Shown one piece after another: positions 48,921 to 55,670 of a stretch of DNA of 64,000 nt. This stretch comes from Nocardioides deserti. Its GTDB lineage: Bacteria > Actinomycetota > Actinomycetes > Propionibacteriales > Nocardioidaceae. Made by a program: the position numbers and the translations under genes. The DNA lies in assembly GCF_014266025.1 (NCBI RefSeq), contig NZ_JACMYC010000019.1, forward strand, positions 1 to 64,000, written 5' to 3'. The notes under the pieces were generated by a model. That model was given only the letters and a program-made list of their open reading frames with translations, ran no database searches and was not told where the DNA came from. How positions within the stretch are numbered: the first letter of the stretch is position 1; each line of letters begins with the position of its first letter.

Positions 48921-49217
48921 CTAGATGGCTACAACGACCTCGGCGACAGAACCGACGGAGGCGACGACCTTCTTGTCGACCGGTTCCGCCTTCGGGGCGA
49001 GGGTGCGCAGCGTCCACTCACCGTCGCCGGCGAAGAAGCGGAAGTGACCGCTGGCCGAGGTCGGGACCTCGGCGGTGAACTCGCCGGACTTGTCGAGCAG
49101 GCGCACATAGGCGTTGCCGACCGGCTCCCCCGACCGCAGGACCTGGCCTTGGACGATGGCTTCCTTGGCGACGTTCACGCCGTCGAGGGGGAGGCCGCCT
49201 TCGGTGGCACCGCACAT
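48921..49217 (-). CDS. sseC: DUF1416 protein, SseC type
   Basis: A 98-residue protein beginning MCGATEGGLPLDGVNVAKEA followed by IVQGQVLRSGEPVGNAYVRL, matching the DUF1416/SseC family (Rv0814c). The fold is a small carboxypeptidase-regulatory-like beta sandwich. In mycobacteria it is cotranscribed with cysA2 thiosulfate sulfurtransferase, as here. The Shine-Dalgarno GGAAG lies upstream of ATG 49217. The function is unproven but linked to sulfur transfer by context. Confidence 0.9.
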   Translation of the reverse strand: MCGATEGGLPLDGVNVAKEAIVQGQVLRSGEPVGNAYVRLLDKSGEFTAEVPTSASGHFRFFAGDGEWTLRTLAPKAEPVDKKVVASVGSVAEVVVAI

Positions 49218-49290
49218 GTTGTTACTTCCTTCGGTCTTGTTGATGTCGTTGGGTGAGCCGGGGCGGTGGCGCGGGCCTTGCCTCGGCTTG

Positions 49291-49552
49291 CGGGGTTTCG
49301 ACACGCTCGCGCGCTGGCGCGCATTAACTGCTCAACCAGCGGCGTGTGGTGCTGGGGTTTGCACGATGCGGGACCTGGCATGGTCGTCAGAGCGTCGCGT
49401 TGACTTTCTGGGTTTCGAGACGCTTGCTAGCGCAAGCTCCTCAACCAGGCGTTGCGGTGGGGCTGGCGGCAGGGCCCGGATGGTTGGGGCCAGGCCCTGC
49501 CGTCGCTTGCGGGGTTTCGAAACGGTCGCTAGCGCGACCTCCTCAACTAGCC
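49291..49552. repeat. Three REP-like repeat copies between the sulfurtransferase and sseC genes
   Basis: Copies at 49291-49342, 49411-49449 and 49511-49552, all in the same orientation: GGGTTTCGAGACGCTTGCTA and GCGCAAGCTCCTCAACCAG is the clearest. The core of the second, GCTTGCTAGCGCAAGC, forms a 6-bp stem with a TAGC loop. The copies fill most of the 344-bp gap 49218-49561; nothing else is seen there. Confidence 0.85.
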
Positions 49553-49561
49553 GGGTTGTGC

Positions 49562-50410
49562 TCAGGCCTCGCCGGGCTCGTCGCCGAGGGCAACGGGGAC
49601 GCCGACGAGGGAGCCGTACTCGGTCCAGGAGCCGTCGTAGTTCTTGACGTTCTGGTGGCCGAGGAGCTCCTTGAGGACGAACCAGGTCAGCGAGGAGCGC
49701 TCACCGATGCGGCACAGGGCGATGGTGTCCTTGGAGTCGTCGATGCCGACCTCGGCGTACAGCGCCTTGAGCTCGTCGTCGGACTTGAAGGTGCCGTCGT
49801 CATTGCAGTTCTTGCTCCACGGCACGTTCAGCGAGGTGGGGATGTGGCCGGCGCGCTGAGCCTGCTCCTGCGGGAGGTGAGCAGGGGCCAGGAGACGCCC
49901 GGCGTACTCGTCGGGGCTGCGGACATCAATGAGGTTCTTGACCCCGATCGCCTCGACGGTTTCATCGCGGAACGCGCGGATCGAAAGGTCGGGGTCCTGC
50001 GCCGTGTAGGTCGTCGCCTCCCGGCTGGGGACCTCATCGGTCAGCTCGCGGGAGTCGAGCTCCCACTTCTTGCGGCCGCCGTCCATGAGCTTGACGTCCT
50101 GGTGGCCGTAGAGCTTGAAGTACCAGTAAGCGTAGGCAGCGAACCAGTTGTTGTTGCCGCCGTAGAGGACGACCGTGTCGTCGTTGGAGACGCCGCGCTC
50201 GGAGAGCAGCTCGGAGAAGCGGTCGCGGTTGACGAAGTCGCGGCGGACCTGGTCCTGCAGGTCAGTCGTCCAGTCGAGCTTGATGGCGCCACGGATGTGG
50301 CCCTTGTCGTAGGACGTGGTGTCCTCGTCGACCTCGATGACAACGACCTTTTCGTCATCGAGGTGGTCCTCGACCCACTGGGTCGAGACGAGGGAGTTCT
50401 CGCGGCTCAT
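49562..50410 (-). CDS. Thiosulfate sulfurtransferase (tandem rhodanese), CysA2/SseA type
   Basis: A 282-residue protein of two rhodanese domains. The first (residues ~1-125: VIEVDEDTTSYDKGHIRGAI) is inactive; the second carries the persulfide-forming Cys233 in ALCRIGERSSLTWFVLKELL, with the CxxGxRS loop of actinobacterial enzymes. It transfers sulfane sulfur from thiosulfate to an acceptor. It is followed by sseC and preceded by the DUF4395 gene, all under the cysteine leader at 51091. Confidence 0.94.
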   Translation of the reverse strand: MSRENSLVSTQWVEDHLDDEKVVVIEVDEDTTSYDKGHIRGAIKLDWTTDLQDQVRRDFVNRDRFSELLSERGVSNDDTVVLYGGNNNWFAAYAYWYFKLYGHQDVKLMDGGRKKWELDSRELTDEVPSREATTYTAQDPDLSIRAFRDETVEAIGVKNLIDVRSPDEYAGRLLAPAHLPQEQAQRAGHIPTSLNVPWSKNCNDDGTFKSDDELKALYAEVGIDDSKDTIALCRIGERSSLTWFVLKELLGHQNVKNYDGSWTEYGSLVGVPVALGDEPGEA

Positions 50411-50493
50411 GTGGTGCTCCTTCTGGGGGCTGCTTCTCGGGGACTGTGTAGTTGCTCTGGGTGGCTCGGGTTGGTTCTTGGCTTGCGGGCGGC

Positions 50494-50568
50494 GGGTTTC
50501 GAGACGGTTGCTAGCGCAACCTCCTCAACCAGCCGCGGACGTTGCTAGCGCAACCTCCTCAACCAGCC
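50494..50568. repeat. REP-like repeat plus a duplicated half copy
   Basis: GGGTTTCGAGACGGTTGCTA to CTCCTCAACCAGCCG (50494-50535) is the best consensus copy, with hairpin GGTTGC-TAGC-GCAACC. A second partial copy (50540-50568) repeats only GTTGCTAGCGCAACCTCCTC and AACCAGCC. The block abuts the DUF4395 stop codon. Confidence 0.85.
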
Positions 50569-50569
50569 G

Positions 50570-51022
50570 TCACTGGGCGGAGCGCTGGATCAGCAGGTAG
50601 AGCTCGCAGCCGAGGCAAAAGCGGAAGATCGCGTTCAGCAGGGCGGCGGCGAGAGCGAAGCCCGTCGCGACCTGGCCGACGACGGTCGCGCCGGCGAGGA
50701 AGCTGACGAACGCGACCGCGGTGAACGCGAGGCCGACCGCCTGAGCGAACTGCGGCGGGCGCGAGTCCTCGAGCTCGGCCGGCGGGCCCAGGCGCGGGCG
50801 GACGACGCGGCGGAAGAACCAGGCGTGCGGCGTGCGCTGGACGCCGCCCAGCGCGCCGACGGCGAACAGGACGGCCTGGGCACCGACGAGCAACGTGGCG
50901 GCCGGCGTCGGCAGGACCAGGACGACTGCGAGCACGACGGCCGTCACGGCTGCGGCGAACTGGGGGCCACGAGGGTCGACGCCTGGCGGCGTACTGACAC
51001 TCGGCGGTGCGGCGACGGACAT
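50570..51022 (-). CDS. DUF4395 membrane protein with CxxC motif
   Basis: A 150-residue protein with four hydrophobic segments: FAAAVTAVVLAVVLVLPTPA, LLVGAQAVLFAVGALGG, FAQAVGLAFTAVAFVSFLAG and VATGFALAAALLNAIFRF. It ends with FCLGCELYLL, whose CxxC is conserved in DUF4395. In mycobacteria the family is found beside cysA2 and thioredoxin ThiX; a sulfur-relay role at the membrane is likely but unproven. An AGGAGAG Shine-Dalgarno sequence precedes the ATG and can pair with the upstream leader sequence. Confidence 0.88.
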   Translation of the reverse strand: MSVAAPPSVSTPPGVDPRGPQFAAAVTAVVLAVVLVLPTPAATLLVGAQAVLFAVGALGGVQRTPHAWFFRRVVRPRLGPPAELEDSRPPQFAQAVGLAFTAVAFVSFLAGATVVGQVATGFALAAALLNAIFRFCLGCELYLLIQRSAQ

Positions 51023-51054
51023 GTCTCTCCTGGTGACCGGACGGGACGGCGGAC

Positions 51055-51090
51055 CGTTCCCGGGTCGGCGGAGCCGAGCAGGCGGGAACG
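51055..51090 (-). promoter_or_regulatory. Hairpin between the cysteine leader and DUF4395
   Basis: CGTTCCCG (51055-51062) and CGGGAACG (51083-51090) form an 8-bp stem immediately after the leader stop. It brings the leader's last codons (CTCCTG on the minus strand, 51097-51092) close to the DUF4395 Shine-Dalgarno (CAGGAG, 51032-51027), with which they are fully complementary over 6 bp. Confidence 0.55.
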
Positions 51091-51168
51091 TCAGGAGGTA
51101 CGACAGAGCGACGAGCGGACGCGGCAGTGGTCGACTGCGCGTCGGCGGGTCAGCAAGGTCGTGGACAT
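51091..51168 (-). CDS. Cysteine-containing leader peptide of the sulfurtransferase operon
   Basis: A 25-residue leaderless ORF: MSTTLLTRRRAVDHCRVR followed by SSLCRTS and TGA. It matches the actinobacterial putative leader peptide pattern RR-VD-CR--S--C, usually found upstream of sulfur-metabolism genes. Cys codons are at positions 15 (TGC) and 22 (TGT). The last codons ACC TCC TGA contain an anti-Shine-Dalgarno for the DUF4395 start. Ribosome stalling at the Cys codons when cysteine is scarce should free that site and raise expression of DUF4395, sulfurtransferase and possibly sseC. Similar cysteine-responsive leaderless ORFs are known in mycobacteria. Confidence 0.75.
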   Translation of the reverse strand: MSTTLLTRRRAVDHCRVRSSLCRTS

Positions 51169-51175
51169 GGCTACC

Positions 51176-51181
51176 AATGTA
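51176..51181 (-). promoter_or_regulatory. -10 element of the leaderless leader-peptide transcript
   Basis: TACATT on the minus strand, 7 nt before the leader ATG (51168). Confidence 0.6.
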
Positions 51182-51200
51182 GGCGGCGGCTCACGACGGA

Positions 51201-51246
51201 CCCGAATCGTCGTCTCGCTCTGCGGACACGGAGTCCACGATTCGGG
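51201..51246. promoter_or_regulatory. Perfect 10-bp inverted repeat between divergent promoters
   Basis: CCCGAATCGT (51201-51210) and ACGATTCGGG (51237-51246) with a 26-bp spacer, between the leader-peptide promoter (minus) and the gmd promoter (plus). Could be an operator for either unit. Confidence 0.45.
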
Positions 51247-51272
51247 ACGCGAGCCGAACCATCGATCAGCCC

Positions 51273-51278
51273 TACACT
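51273..51278 (+). promoter_or_regulatory. -10 element of a leaderless promoter for the second gmd
   Basis: TACACT, 6 nt before GTG 51285. Confidence 0.5.
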
Positions 51279-51284
51279 TCGGGC

Positions 51285-52262
51285 GTGACGCGGCGCGCTT
51301 TCATCACGGGCATCACCGGCCAGGACGGTTCGTACCTGGCCGAGCTGCTGCTCTCCAAGGACTACGAGGTGCACGGACTTGTTCGTCGCGCCTCGACGCT
51401 CAACCGCGGTCGGATCGACCACCTGCACGCGGACCCGCGGCTGCACCTCCACTACGGCGACCTCACCGACGGTGTGAGCCTGAGCAACTTGGTGCGTGAC
51501 ATCGAGCCGCACGAGGTCTACAACCTCGGCGCGCAGAGCCACGTGAAGGTGTCGTTCGAGATGCCGGAGTACACCGCCTCGACCGACGCCGTCGGCACGC
51601 TGCGCCTGCTCGAGGCGATTCGCGCGTCGGGGATCGACTGCCGCTACTACCAGGCGTCGACGTCGGAGATGTTCGGCGGCACTCCCCCGCCGCAGCACGA
51701 GGGCACGGCGTTCTACCCGCGCTCGCCGTACGGGGCTGCAAAGCTCTACTCCCACTGGGTGACCGTCAACTACCGCGAGGCTTACGACCTCTTCGCGGTG
51801 TCCGGGATCCTCTTCAACCACGAGTCGCCGCGGCGGGGCGAGAGCTTCGTGACCCGCAAGATCAGCCTGGGCGTGGCCGCGATCAAGCTCGGCGTGAGCG
51901 ACCGCCTCGAGCTCGGCAACCTCGACGCGGTGCGCGATTGGGGCTACGCGCCGGAGTACGTCGAGGGCATGTGGCGGATGCTGCAGCACGACACCCCGAC
52001 CGACTTCGTGCTCGCCACCGGCACCGGCCGCACGGTCCGCGACTTCTGCGAGGCGGCCTTCTCCCACGCCGGCCTCGTGTGGCAGGACCACGTAGTGCAC
52101 GACAAGCAGTACGAGCGGCCGACCGAGGTGGATGCGCTCATCGGCGACGCGAGCAAGGCGCTCGAGCTGCTCGGGTGGGAGGCGCAGACGCACGCCGACG
52201 ACCTCGCCCGGCTGATGGTCGACGCCGACATCGAGCAGCTCGGCCGGCTGATCGACCGATAG
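51285..52262 (+). CDS. gmd: GDP-mannose 4,6-dehydratase (second copy)
   Basis: A 325-residue Gmd: RRAFITGITGQDGSYLAELL, YNLGAQSHVKVSFEMPEYTA, QASTSEMFGGTPPPQ, PRSPYGAAKLYSHW and FNHESPRRGESFVTRKISLG. Catalytic Thr/Ser-Glu-Tyr-Lys are all present, and the AQSHVKVSFE segment is closer to classical Gmd than the copy at 31122. It is followed by a Gmd-like gene that may act next in the same pathway. A leaderless start is indicated. Confidence 0.95.
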   Translation: MTRRAFITGITGQDGSYLAELLLSKDYEVHGLVRRASTLNRGRIDHLHADPRLHLHYGDLTDGVSLSNLVRDIEPHEVYNLGAQSHVKVSFEMPEYTASTDAVGTLRLLEAIRASGIDCRYYQASTSEMFGGTPPPQHEGTAFYPRSPYGAAKLYSHWVTVNYREAYDLFAVSGILFNHESPRRGESFVTRKISLGVAAIKLGVSDRLELGNLDAVRDWGYAPEYVEGMWRMLQHDTPTDFVLATGTGRTVRDFCEAAFSHAGLVWQDHVVHDKQYERPTEVDALIGDASKALELLGWEAQTHADDLARLMVDADIEQLGRLIDR

Positions 52263-52264
52263 CC

Positions 52265-53221
52265 GTGGCCACCGCGCTCGTCACCGGGGTCGCCGGCCAA
52301 GACGGGATCTACTTGGCGCGCGAGCTGCTCGCGCGCGGGTCGCGCGTCGTCGGCACGGTGCGACCCGCCAGCTCGGAGGCGACCCGGATGGCGGCGTACC
52401 TCGACGGCGTCGAGGTACGGCCATTGGACGTGCGCGACACCGCTTCCTTCAGGACGCTGGTGGACGACGTCCGTCCGGCCCGGATCTTCAACCTCGCCGG
52501 GCTGAGCTCCGTCGGGCAGAGCTGGCGCGAGCCGGACCTGACCGAGGAGGTCAACGGCGCCGCGGTCGAGCGGATGCTCGAGGTGCTGGCCGACCGGCCG
52601 GGCGTCCGTTTCTTCCAAGCGTCCTCGGCCGAGGAGCTGGGCGACCCGGCGGCGTGGAGCCCCTACGCGCGGAGCAAGGCGCAGGCGCGGGCGGCCGTCG
52701 AGCGCGCCCGGTCGGCCGGATCGTTCGCGTGTGTCGCGACGCTCTACAACCACGAGAGCCCGGTGCGTGGTCCGCAGTTCGTCACGCGGAAGATCACCCG
52801 GGCTGTCGCTGAGATCGCGCTCCGCCGGCGATCGACCTTGGCCTTGGGCAACACGGCGGTCACCCGGGACTGGGGCTTCGCCGGCGACTACGCCGCCGCG
52901 ATGGCCGACCAGCTGGAGCTCGACGAGCCGCGGGACGTCGTGCTGGCGACGGGAGTCGGGCACACGCTCGACGACCTGGTGCGGACGGCGTTCGGGGCCG
53001 CTGGCATCGACGACCCGACGGCGTACATCGAGCACGATCCGGCTCTCATGCGGCCGGCGGACGTGCCCGTGCAGGTGGGCGACCCGTCGGAGGCGGAGCG
53101 ACTGCTGGGGTGGCGGAGGACGGTGTCGTTCGAGGAGATGGTCGAGCACATGGTGCGGGTCGACGTGGAGAGGTTGCGGTCCGGCATCGACGAGTCGCCG
53201 ACGTACCTCGTCCCCGCCTGA
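52265..53221 (+). CDS. Gmd-family NAD-dependent epimerase/dehydratase
   Basis: A 318-residue extended SDR closely related to Gmd but shortened: ATALVTGVAGQDGIYLAREL, FNLAGLSSVGQSWREPDLTE, QASSAEELGDPAAWSPYARS and YNHESPVRGPQFVTRKITRA. The region between the Ser-Glu motif and the YxxxK is ~15 residues shorter than in Gmd, so the substrate pocket must differ. It starts 2 bp after gmd and probably acts on the same or the next GDP-sugar (for example as the reductase making GDP-rhamnose or -talose). The exact reaction is inference. Confidence 0.75.
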   Translation: MATALVTGVAGQDGIYLARELLARGSRVVGTVRPASSEATRMAAYLDGVEVRPLDVRDTASFRTLVDDVRPARIFNLAGLSSVGQSWREPDLTEEVNGAAVERMLEVLADRPGVRFFQASSAEELGDPAAWSPYARSKAQARAAVERARSAGSFACVATLYNHESPVRGPQFVTRKITRAVAEIALRRRSTLALGNTAVTRDWGFAGDYAAAMADQLELDEPRDVVLATGVGHTLDDLVRTAFGAAGIDDPTAYIEHDPALMRPADVPVQVGDPSEAERLLGWRRTVSFEEMVEHMVRVDVERLRSGIDESPTYLVPA

Positions 53222-53228
53222 GCGTCGC

Positions 53229-53507
53229 TCAGCCGCCCGCGAAGGGCGGCAGGAACTCGACGTCCGCGCCGACAGGCACCTGGACGGTGTCGGGATCCTC
53301 GGACGCGGTCGGGCGGTCGCCGACGAGCGTCGAACAGGTGCGGAGGATGTCGCCGAGCCGGTCGGCGTCCGGGTGCAGGGCGAGGGCGCGGTCGCGGACC
53401 TCCGCGAGCGTCAGCGGGCCGTCGACGGGAAGCACGTCCTCGGAGGTGCCGGCTGCGGCCTTGGCCGCCGCCCAGTAGCGCACGCGGATGGTTTGCGTCT
53501 CATTCAC
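53229..53507 (-). CDS. MoaD/ThiS-family sulfur carrier protein
   Basis: A 92-residue ubiquitin-like protein ending in PPFAGG; the C-terminal Gly-Gly is thiocarboxylated to carry sulfur. The core IRVRYWAAAKAAAGTSEDVL and LTLAEVRDRALALHP match MoaD (molybdopterin) rather than ThiS. GTG 53507 gives the usual length; an in-frame GTG at 53534 extends it by nine residues. The neighbouring sulfurtransferase could provide the sulfur. Confidence 0.85.
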   Translation of the reverse strand: MNETQTIRVRYWAAAKAAAGTSEDVLPVDGPLTLAEVRDRALALHPDADRLGDILRTCSTLVGDRPTASEDPDTVQVPVGADVEFLPPFAGG

Positions 53508-53615
53508 GTTGGATCGATCCACTGTGTCCACCACGTTTCGCTATTCTTCCGAGAACTTCACGACCGAGGCCCAGTGTTGCGTCCCGGTCCCCGCCCGCTA
53601 CGGGAGGAGACCATT

Positions 53616-54359
53616 GTGAGCACGTTGCTGTTGCTGACGAGCGCCCTGCAGCCCTCGGCCGAAGTTCTCCCCGGCCTCGCGCTGCTCGGCCACTCGGTCC
53701 GCATCCTGCCCGCTGAGGGCAGTGCCCTGCTCGAGGCCCCCGACTCCGACCTGCTGCTGGTCGACGGGCGCAAGGAGCTCGCGCAGGCGCGTGACCTGTG
53801 CCGGCTGATCCGCACCACGGGCACCGACGTGCCGGTGCTGCTGATCGTCACCGAAGGCGGCCTCGCCGTCGTCAACCACGACTGGGGCATGGACGACGTC
53901 GTGCTGCACACGTGCGGGCCGGCCGAGCTCGAGGCGCGGATCAAGCTGGCGATCGGCCGGCTCACCGCGCAGCGCGACGCCGCGGACCCCGACGCGCACG
54001 TGATCCGCTCCGGCGAAGTTGTCGTCGACGACGCGACGTACACCGCGAAGGTCGGCGGGCGGACGCTCGACCTGACGTTCAAGGAGTTCGAGCTCCTCAA
54101 GTTCCTCGCCCAGCACCCCGGTCGCGTCTTCAGCCGCCAGCAGCTGCTGCAGGAGGTGTGGGGCTACGACTACTTCGGCGGCACCCGCACCGTCGACGTC
54201 CACGTGCGGCGGCTGCGCGCCAAGCTGGGCCCCGAGAACGAGACGCTCATCGGCACCGTGCGCAACGTCGGCTACCGGTTCGTCGTGCCGGCGAAGGAGA
54301 AGGCCGCCTCCGACGATGCCCGGGCCGTCGAGGACGAGCGCGCGGAGCAGGACGCCTGA
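53616..54359 (+). CDS. GlnR-type winged-helix response regulator (Rv0818 type)
   Basis: A 247-residue OmpR-like orphan regulator. The N-terminal receiver-like region (STLLLLTSALQPSAEVLPGL, DLLLVDGRKELAQARDLCRL) is degenerate, lacking the full acidic pocket, as in GlnR-type regulators that act without phosphorylation. The C-terminal winged helix is complete: LDLTFKEFELLKFLAQHPGR, VFSRQQLLQEVWGYDYFGGT and RTVDVHVRRLRAKLGPENET. It lies next to mshD exactly as Rv0818-Rv0819. A strong GGGAGGAG Shine-Dalgarno sequence precedes GTG 53616. Confidence 0.9.
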   Translation: MSTLLLLTSALQPSAEVLPGLALLGHSVRILPAEGSALLEAPDSDLLLVDGRKELAQARDLCRLIRTTGTDVPVLLIVTEGGLAVVNHDWGMDDVVLHTCGPAELEARIKLAIGRLTAQRDAADPDAHVIRSGEVVVDDATYTAKVGGRTLDLTFKEFELLKFLAQHPGRVFSRQQLLQEVWGYDYFGGTRTVDVHVRRLRAKLGPENETLIGTVRNVGYRFVVPAKEKAASDDARAVEDERAEQDA

Positions 54360-54395
54360 GCTCACTCCGCCTCGCCTGCCTGACAGACTCGGGAC

Positions 54396-55217
54396 GTGGT
54401 TGATCTCGATCTTGTACGACGTATCGCCGACGCGGCCGAGGAGGCCGACGGCGCCGCTCCGTTCGACGAGGCGACGTGGTTGGCGTTGCGTCACCGGCCG
54501 GACTCCGTGAGGTGCTGGGTGCGCGACGAGGGCGTCGCGCTGCTGATCGGCGAGGACCTCTCGCTCGTGGTGCACCCCGATCTCCGCAGGCGGGGCGTCG
54601 GCACCGCCCTGGCCGCCGAGGCCATTCCCGCGTCCGGCCCTGTCGAGGCCTGGTCGCACGGCGACCACCCGGCCGCACGTGCCCTCGCTGCCCGGCGCGG
54701 GCTCGAGCGCGCGCGCGAGCTGTGGGTGATGCGGCGGCCCTCGTCGGTCCCGCTTCCCAAGCTGCCCGCTCGTGAAAGGATTGCCGTCCGGGATTACGAG
54801 CCCGACGACGCCGAGGCCGTCGTCCGGGTGAACGCTGCCGCGTTCGCCGCGCACCCCGAGCAGGGCGCGATGGACCTCGCGAACCTCCGCGAGCGGATGG
54901 CGGAGGACTGGTTCGACCCTGCTGGTCTGCTCGTCGCGGTCGACTCCCCGTCCGGGGAGGTGCTCGGGTTCCACTGGACCAAGCAGCACTCCCCCGCGCT
55001 CGGCGAGGTGTACGTCGTCGGCATCTCACCCGCCGCCCAAGGCCGCGGCCTCGGCAAGCTGCTCACCCTGGCCGGTCTCCATCACTTGATCGGGAAGGGC
55101 GTCGACGAGGTGCTGCTCTACGTCGAGTCCGACAACGCCCCGGCGATCGCCGTCTACAGCGGGCTGGGGTTCCAGCACGCCGCGAGCGACACGCACGTGC
55201 AGTACCGACGGGTGTGA
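54396..55217 (+). CDS. mshD: Mycothiol synthase
   Basis: Acetylates Cys-GlcN-Ins with acetyl-CoA in the last step of mycothiol synthesis. The 273-residue protein has two GNAT domains: residues ~1-130 (LSLVVHPDLRRRGVGTALAA) and ~140-273 (VYVVGISPAAQGRGLGKLLT, LYVESDNAPAIAVYSGLGFQ). GFHWTKQH and VGISP are MshD-specific. Mycothiol is restricted to actinobacteria, supporting the taxonomic call. A CAGACT -10-like hexamer lies 6 nt before GTG 54396. Confidence 0.94.
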   Translation: MVDLDLVRRIADAAEEADGAAPFDEATWLALRHRPDSVRCWVRDEGVALLIGEDLSLVVHPDLRRRGVGTALAAEAIPASGPVEAWSHGDHPAARALAARRGLERARELWVMRRPSSVPLPKLPARERIAVRDYEPDDAEAVVRVNAAAFAAHPEQGAMDLANLRERMAEDWFDPAGLLVAVDSPSGEVLGFHWTKQHSPALGEVYVVGISPAAQGRGLGKLLTLAGLHHLIGKGVDEVLLYVESDNAPAIAVYSGLGFQHAASDTHVQYRRV

Positions 55218-55263
55218 GGCGGCGCTCCAGACGGGCGCATGGACGTGAGCGCGAGGGCGGCGC

Positions 55264-55476
55264 CTACTGCCGGTGGCTACGACGCCACACCACACCGACG
55301 CATGCCATCCCCACCAGCCACAGCGCCAGGACCGGCAGGTCGCCGAGGTGCACGCCGTGATCGCTCGACAGCCCCAGGATGCGCGGCCCCGAGTACGGGC
55401 TGACTCCCGCGACCGACAGCGCGGCCAGGGACGTGACCACGCACCCCAGGACGACGGCGAGCGCGCGGGACGACAC
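55264..55476 (-). CDS. Small two-helix membrane protein
   Basis: A 70-residue protein with two hydrophobic helices: ALAVVLGCVVTSLAALSVAG and DLPVLALWLVGMACVGVVW, ending in a basic RRSHRQ tail. The frame is open much further upstream, but GTG 55476 is preceded by TACGCT (55489-55484) with a 7-nt gap, the leaderless signature of this genome. The family is not recognised. It converges on mshD. Confidence 0.55.
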   Translation of the reverse strand: MSSRALAVVLGCVVTSLAALSVAGVSPYSGPRILGLSSDHGVHLGDLPVLALWLVGMACVGVVWRRSHRQ

Positions 55477-55629
55477 TCGCCACAGCGTAGTCAGCGACGC
55501 CCTTGCCCAGCGGCTGGCCAGGTCGACTTCTCTCGGTCGACGTCGGACCGATCTCGTTCCATTCGGAAGCGAACCGCCGGCACAGCACGAGCAACTCAGC
55601 GCGGCGCACCCCACCGCACGGGGGTGAGA

Positions 55630-55666
55630 CGGTGGCGGAGGGACCCCCAGAACCCCTCCGCCACCG
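55630..55666 (-). terminator. Terminator of the DUF11-repeat gene
   Basis: CGGTGGCGGAGGG (55630-55642) and CCCTCCGCCACCG (55654-55666), a perfect 13-bp stem with an 11-nt C-rich loop, directly after the stop codon at 55671. The rest of the gap 55477-55629 shows no gene. Confidence 0.8.
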
Positions 55667-55670
55667 GCAC

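Noticed and set aside
49291..49552. CRISPR-like array of three spaced repeats
   Set aside because: Copies differ in length and sequence, spacing is irregular, the same element occurs singly elsewhere and no cas genes are present; it is a REP-like family.
55277..55609. 110-codon minus-strand open frame
   Set aside because: Overlaps the better-supported 70-residue two-helix protein in another frame and has a basic, low-complexity composition.
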